From Betaproteobacteria bacterium (lineage in GTDB: Bacteria; Pseudomonadota; Gammaproteobacteria; Burkholderiales; Burkholderiaceae_C): a stretch of 64,000 nucleotides of DNA. The stretch's first letter is position 1, and each line of letters opens with the position of its first letter. The notes beneath the pieces were generated by a model that worked only from the letters and a program-made list of their open reading frames with translations, made no database searches and was not told the DNA's origin. Where the stretch lies: positions 1 through 64,000 of the forward strand of contig JADIZZ010000001.1 in assembly GCA_016704535.1 (NCBI GenBank). Direction: 5' to 3'. The position numbers and the translations under genes were made by a program. Shown here in pieces: positions 60,960 to 64,000 of this stretch.

Positions 60960-62513
60960 TCAAGGTGTGGCGGACATGCGTTGGTCGAGCCGGCCCTTGC
61001 CGAGCTCGGCCAGCGATCCGCTTGCTTTCGTGCTGGGACCGGCGAGCCGTGAGGCCAGCCCGTACGCGACCGCTGCAGCCGCAAGCGCAGCCGATGCCAC
61101 CACCAGTGCCTGCGCCTCGATGTCGTCAAGCTTCCAGAGCGTTGCGCCAGCCGCCGCGGCGCCGGCGACCAGCGCAGTCGCCAAGCCAGCCACCGCCGCA
61201 CAGCGCGTGCGCAGGGCCCAGCCGTTCGGGCGGCTGCCCTCGAGTTCGGTGGTCTCGATCTCGTTCACCGCACGCAGCAAGGCGTCCGCGAGGTCCTCGG
61301 CGCTCGCGTAGCGCTGTGTCGGCGCCTTCGACAGACAGCGCTCGACGATGCGGCGAAGCGCTGGGGGCACGTCCGGGCGCACGCGCTGCAGCGGGGATGG
61401 GTCCTCCGTGGCGATGCGCGTCGCCAGCGCGAGCAGGGTGGACCCGCGGAACGGGCGCTCGCCAGCCAGCATCTCGTACAGGATGACTCCGGCTGCGAAC
61501 ACATCCGAGCGCGCATCTTGCGGTTCGCCCCGGGTCTGCTCGGGCGTCATGTACTGGCGGGCACCGGCGGCGGGGCCGAGCACTGTGACATCACCTGGCG
61601 CTTCGGCCGGCGCAGCGATGCCGAAGCCAGTCAGCTGGATCGTCTGCCCGTCGCCGAGCAGAAGCACGTTGCTCGGCTTCAGGTCGCGATGCAGCACGCC
61701 GCGGCGGTGGGCATGGTCCAGTGCGCGGGCCAGTTGCACACCGAGCAGCACGGTGTCGTGGATCGAGAGCGGGCCTTGGGCTTGCAGCCGCTGTGGCAGC
61801 GTCTCGCCATCGACCACCGGGCTGACCACGAAGGGCTGGCCGTCGTCGACGTCGACTTCATCGACCACGGCAATGTTCGGGTGCGACAGCTTGGCGGCCG
61901 CCTGCAACTGCTGCACCAGCAACGGGCGGAGCTTGTCGCTGTGGCACGCCGGACCCTGCAGCAAGTGAATCGCGACCTCGCGCCCCGTCTTCGGGTCGGT
62001 CGCCCGGAACAGGGTCCCGGCTTCGGTCCGGCCCTGCCGCTTCAGGCCGGTGAAACGCCCGATCTGCCGGGCGGCCGGCGCAGCGCTGGACGCCGCCAAC
62101 TGGGGGGCGGGCTGGCAGGTGGGCGTGGCAGGGGAAGAACGGCCCGTGTCTCGCCGCCCTGCTGCTGCACCGGACGCACCAGGTTCTGGCCGACGCGGCA
62201 GGACCAGCGTCGGTGTCTCATCGTTGTCGAGCCAGGTATCGGGTTCGACCCGTCGGCTCTGCGCGGCCAACTGCGCGGCCAACTGCGCGGCGCGCCGGGC
62301 GGAAATCGGTATCGCCGAATTCGCCTCGGGCTCGATCGCCGGCGTGGCTGTCTTCGCCGCGGCGGCGCCCGCATCGGCGATCTGCTTGCCGAGATAGCGC
62401 TCCATCTCCTCTTCGCTGGGAGTCACCAGCGGAGCGGCGTCCGGGTCGTCCGTGTTCGGGCCGTACAACAACGGAACGTCGGGGCGCGAAGGGGGGGAGG
62501 GCGGTGTGGTCAC
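60960..62513 (-). CDS. Ser/Thr kinase-like protein, probable pseudokinase, next to type VI genes
   Basis: 517 residues from the GTG at 62513; the frame is open to 62669, so the start is uncertain. N-terminal 150 residues are Pro/Ala-rich and low-complexity. The kinase domain (about 152-420) has HRDLKPSN (275-282) and the SDVFAAGVILYEMLAGERPF segment. The usual Lys of the VAIK motif is His183 (VAIHLL) and the DFG Asp is Gly296 (TGFGIA). Both changes should abolish normal catalysis. Two C-terminal hydrophobic segments (about 445-500) anchor it. Kinases such as PpkA regulate type VI secretion; this one is divergent from tssJ. Confidence 0.78.
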   Translation of the reverse strand: MTTPPSPPSRPDVPLLYGPNTDDPDAAPLVTPSEEEMERYLGKQIADAGAAAAKTATPAIEPEANSAIPISARRAAQLAAQLAAQSRRVEPDTWLDNDETPTLVLPRRPEPGASGAAAGRRDTGRSSPATPTCQPAPQLAASSAAPAARQIGRFTGLKRQGRTEAGTLFRATDPKTGREVAIHLLQGPACHSDKLRPLLVQQLQAAAKLSHPNIAVVDEVDVDDGQPFVVSPVVDGETLPQRLQAQGPLSIHDTVLLGVQLARALDHAHRRGVLHRDLKPSNVLLLGDGQTIQLTGFGIAAPAEAPGDVTVLGPAAGARQYMTPEQTRGEPQDARSDVFAAGVILYEMLAGERPFRGSTLLALATRIATEDPSPLQRVRPDVPPALRRIVERCLSKAPTQRYASAEDLADALLRAVNEIETTELEGSRPNGWALRTRCAAVAGLATALVAGAAAAGATLWKLDDIEAQALVVASAALAAAAVAYGLASRLAGPSTKASGSLAELGKGRLDQRMSATP

Positions 62514-62739
62514 GGTGGGGAGGACGGGGGCTCTCAGCCAGACGATCGCAGTGTCGCATCGAGTCCGCCGGGCCGGGCGTCGCTCAGCCCGCGCTTGGCC
62601 GCAACTGGTGACGCAGTGCTCGCCAACGGCCAGATCGGCAGAATCCGGATGCACTGCGATATCCTGCACCCGCCTCCAAAGTCACCGTTCGTGGCTGCCG
62701 GGCTGGCTTATCCTCGCATCGAACCAACAGGAGCGGGTC

Positions 62740-63258
62740 ATGACGAGCAGCGACACAAGCGGGGTCCCGCAGGACCGAAGCGCTGAGCGCGGGCGTCGTC
62801 GTGCGGGCCTGGCTCTGGCGGCGCTGGGCATTGCCTGCTGCGTGGGGGGGTGCGGCACGTTCGGCTCCAAGCCGGCGCGTGTGGAAGGAAGCATTGCCGC
62901 GGCCGCCGGGCTGAACCCCAGCGTCAATGATCGGCCGTCGCCGCTGCTGCTGCGCATATATGAGCTGCGTTCGCCGACGGCTTTCAACCAGGCGGACTTC
63001 ATGTCGCTGTACCAGTCCGACCAGGCCACCCTGGCGGCCGACCTGGTGGTGCGCGAGGAAATGATGCTGCAGCCCGGCGAGGTGCGTCCTTTCAACAAGC
63101 AGCTTTCGCCCGAGACCCGCTTCATCGGCGTGATCGCGTTTTACCGCAACCTGGAGAGGGCCACCTGGCGCGCCGTGGTGCCGGTGGCCCCGAACAAGAC
63201 GCAGAAGCTGGTCGTCCGCGCCGACAGGCTGGCGCTGTCGGCCACGCTGCAGCCCTGA
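62740..63258 (+). CDS. tssJ: Type VI secretion lipoprotein TssJ
   Basis: Outer-membrane lipoprotein that binds TssM in the membrane complex of the type VI secretion system. 172 residues. Lipobox VGGC (lipidation at C38) after a hydrophobic stretch, then the TssJ beta-sandwich: LLLRIYELRSPTAFNQADFMSLY, EEMMLQPGEVRPF and FIGVIAFYRNLERATWRAV. ATG at 62740 behind AGGAG. The next gene, tssK, starts 15 nt later. Confidence 0.93.
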   Translation: MTSSDTSGVPQDRSAERGRRRAGLALAALGIACCVGGCGTFGSKPARVEGSIAAAAGLNPSVNDRPSPLLLRIYELRSPTAFNQADFMSLYQSDQATLAADLVVREEMMLQPGEVRPFNKQLSPETRFIGVIAFYRNLERATWRAVVPVAPNKTQKLVVRADRLALSATLQP

Positions 63259-63273
63259 CGCCGCGGCCAGGCC

Positions 63274-64000
63274 ATGAGCTTTCAGCATCGGATCGTCTGG
63301 TCGCAGGGCATGTTCCTGCAGCCGCACCACTTCCAGCAGGAAGCGCGTTACGTCGAACACCTGGTCGATGCGCGAGTTGCAGCGTCGAACCCCTACGCCT
63401 GGGGATTCAGCGAACTCGTGCTGGACGAATCGCAGCTGGCCACCGGGCAGCTGGCACTGGCGCGGGCGCAGGGCGTGCTGCCGGACGGATCGCCCCTGTC
63501 GTTGCCGGATGGCGACCCGCTGCCGGCACCCATCACCGTTGCGGCCGACATGCACGACGAACTCGTGGTGCTCGCGGTGGCCCGCTCGCGCCCGGGCGCG
63601 ACCGAGGTCGACTTCGGCGACGGTGCCGGCGACAGCCACAGTCGCTATCGCGTGCTCGACAAGGACCTGCGCGACCAGACCCGCGCCGCCGACGACCCCG
63701 AACCCGTGCAGCTGGGCGCGCTGCGCGTGGCGCTGATGCGCGAGCGCGACGTCACCGACGGCCACGCCGTGCTTGGCGTGGCGCGCGTGCTGGAACGGCG
63801 CGCCGATGGACAGGTGGTGCTCGACCGGGGCTACATCGCGCCGCAGACGCGCATCGACGCCAGCGGACAGCTCTCGGCAACCGCCGGCCTGTTGCACGGT
63901 TTGATCCGCCAGCGGGCGCTGGCGCTGGCTTCGGGCATGGGGCAGCTGGGCAATGGTGTGTCCGAGATCGCCAACTTCCTGCAGCTGCAACTGCTGAACC
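63274..64000 (+). CDS. tssK: Type VI secretion baseplate protein TssK (3' end outside window)
   Basis: Baseplate subunit that links the tail to the membrane complex. The first 242 residues are present. The N-terminus FQHRIVWSQGMFLQPHHFQQEARYVE is the family hallmark, followed by PYAWGFSELVLDE and LPDGDPLPAPI. The frame is open to the window end. TssJ-TssK order is standard, so more type VI genes should follow to the right. Confidence 0.95.
   Translation, partial: MSFQHRIVWSQGMFLQPHHFQQEARYVEHLVDARVAASNPYAWGFSELVLDESQLATGQLALARAQGVLPDGSPLSLPDGDPLPAPITVAADMHDELVVLAVARSRPGATEVDFGDGAGDSHSRYRVLDKDLRDQTRAADDPEPVQLGALRVALMRERDVTDGHAVLGVARVLERRADGQVVLDRGYIAPQTRIDASGQLSATAGLLHGLIRQRALALASGMGQLGNGVSEIANFLQLQLLN

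Overview
The window is high-GC DNA from a Gram-negative betaproteobacterium. Order Burkholderiales is likely, and a Rubrivivax/Leptothrix/Ideonella-type lineage is my best guess. The evidence is the classic str-S10-spc-alpha ribosomal order, an S3 protein with a long C-terminal tail, a PEP-CTERM surface-protein locus, an NdvB-type cyclic glucan synthase, many Crp/Fnr paralogs and the start of a type VI secretion locus. The genus is inference. The first base is the last base of the rpsG start codon and the last base lies inside tssK.

1-19.4 kb: ribosomal protein and transcription superoperon, all on the plus strand: rpsG, fusA, tuf, rpsJ, rplC-D-W-B, rpsS, rplV, rpsC, rplP, rpmC, rpsQ, then a terminator-like hairpin and a peroxiredoxin gene, then rplN-X-E, rpsN-H, rplF-R, rpsE, rpmD, rplO, secY, infA, rpmJ, rpsM-K-D, rpoA, rplQ. 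Several junctions carry hairpins. Between 10.8 and 17.2 kb at least eight essential genes contain single-base indels or damaged start or stop codons. I read this as local sequence error rather than biology.

19.4-24.8 kb: an H1-like basic protein, an AI-2E/PerM family permease, small cysteine-bearing envelope proteins, CsbD and BON-domain stress proteins, and a DUF4398 lipoprotein next to a DUF4398-OmpA lipoprotein.

24.8-34.4 kb: a PEP-CTERM/exosortase-associated locus. It holds a FeeM-like acyltransferase fused to PilZ, then four overlapping genes (Tat-signal protein, PqqD-like, HprK-related kinase, nucleotidyltransferase; the HPr-rel-A type cassette), a decayed surface-protein gene with an IS1380-like remnant, the TPR protein PrsT, and an XDP1-like PEP-CTERM protein. 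Two sigma-54 type (GG-N10-GC) promoters sit before the Tat-protein gene and before the XDP1 gene, which suggests co-regulation. No exosortase gene is in the window.

34.5-46.6 kb: a secreted hypothetical protein with a 13-base G/C run in its 5' region, an 8.5-kb cyclic beta-1,2-glucan synthase gene with a small membrane-protein gene in front, an octamer tandem repeat, two Crp/Fnr regulators, and a 0.6-kb non-coding island of long inverted repeats.

46.6-62.5 kb: a Na+/H+ antiporter, an acyl-CoA synthetase with a chalcone-isomerase-like gene, small stress and envelope genes (zinc-ribbon, DUF3309, crystallin-like, DUF883/YqjE group, DUF1328), a diguanylate cyclase, a divergent two-component pair, and an operon of hybrid kinase, response regulator-PAS and a third Crp/Fnr protein. 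The 14-bp inverted repeat GTGCG-N4-CGCAC (exact or with one changed base) recurs upstream of six of these small gene groups and may be the operator of a shared stress regulon.

62.5-64 kb: a kinase-like protein lacking two catalytic residues, divergent from tssJ and tssK, marking the edge of a type VI secretion cluster.
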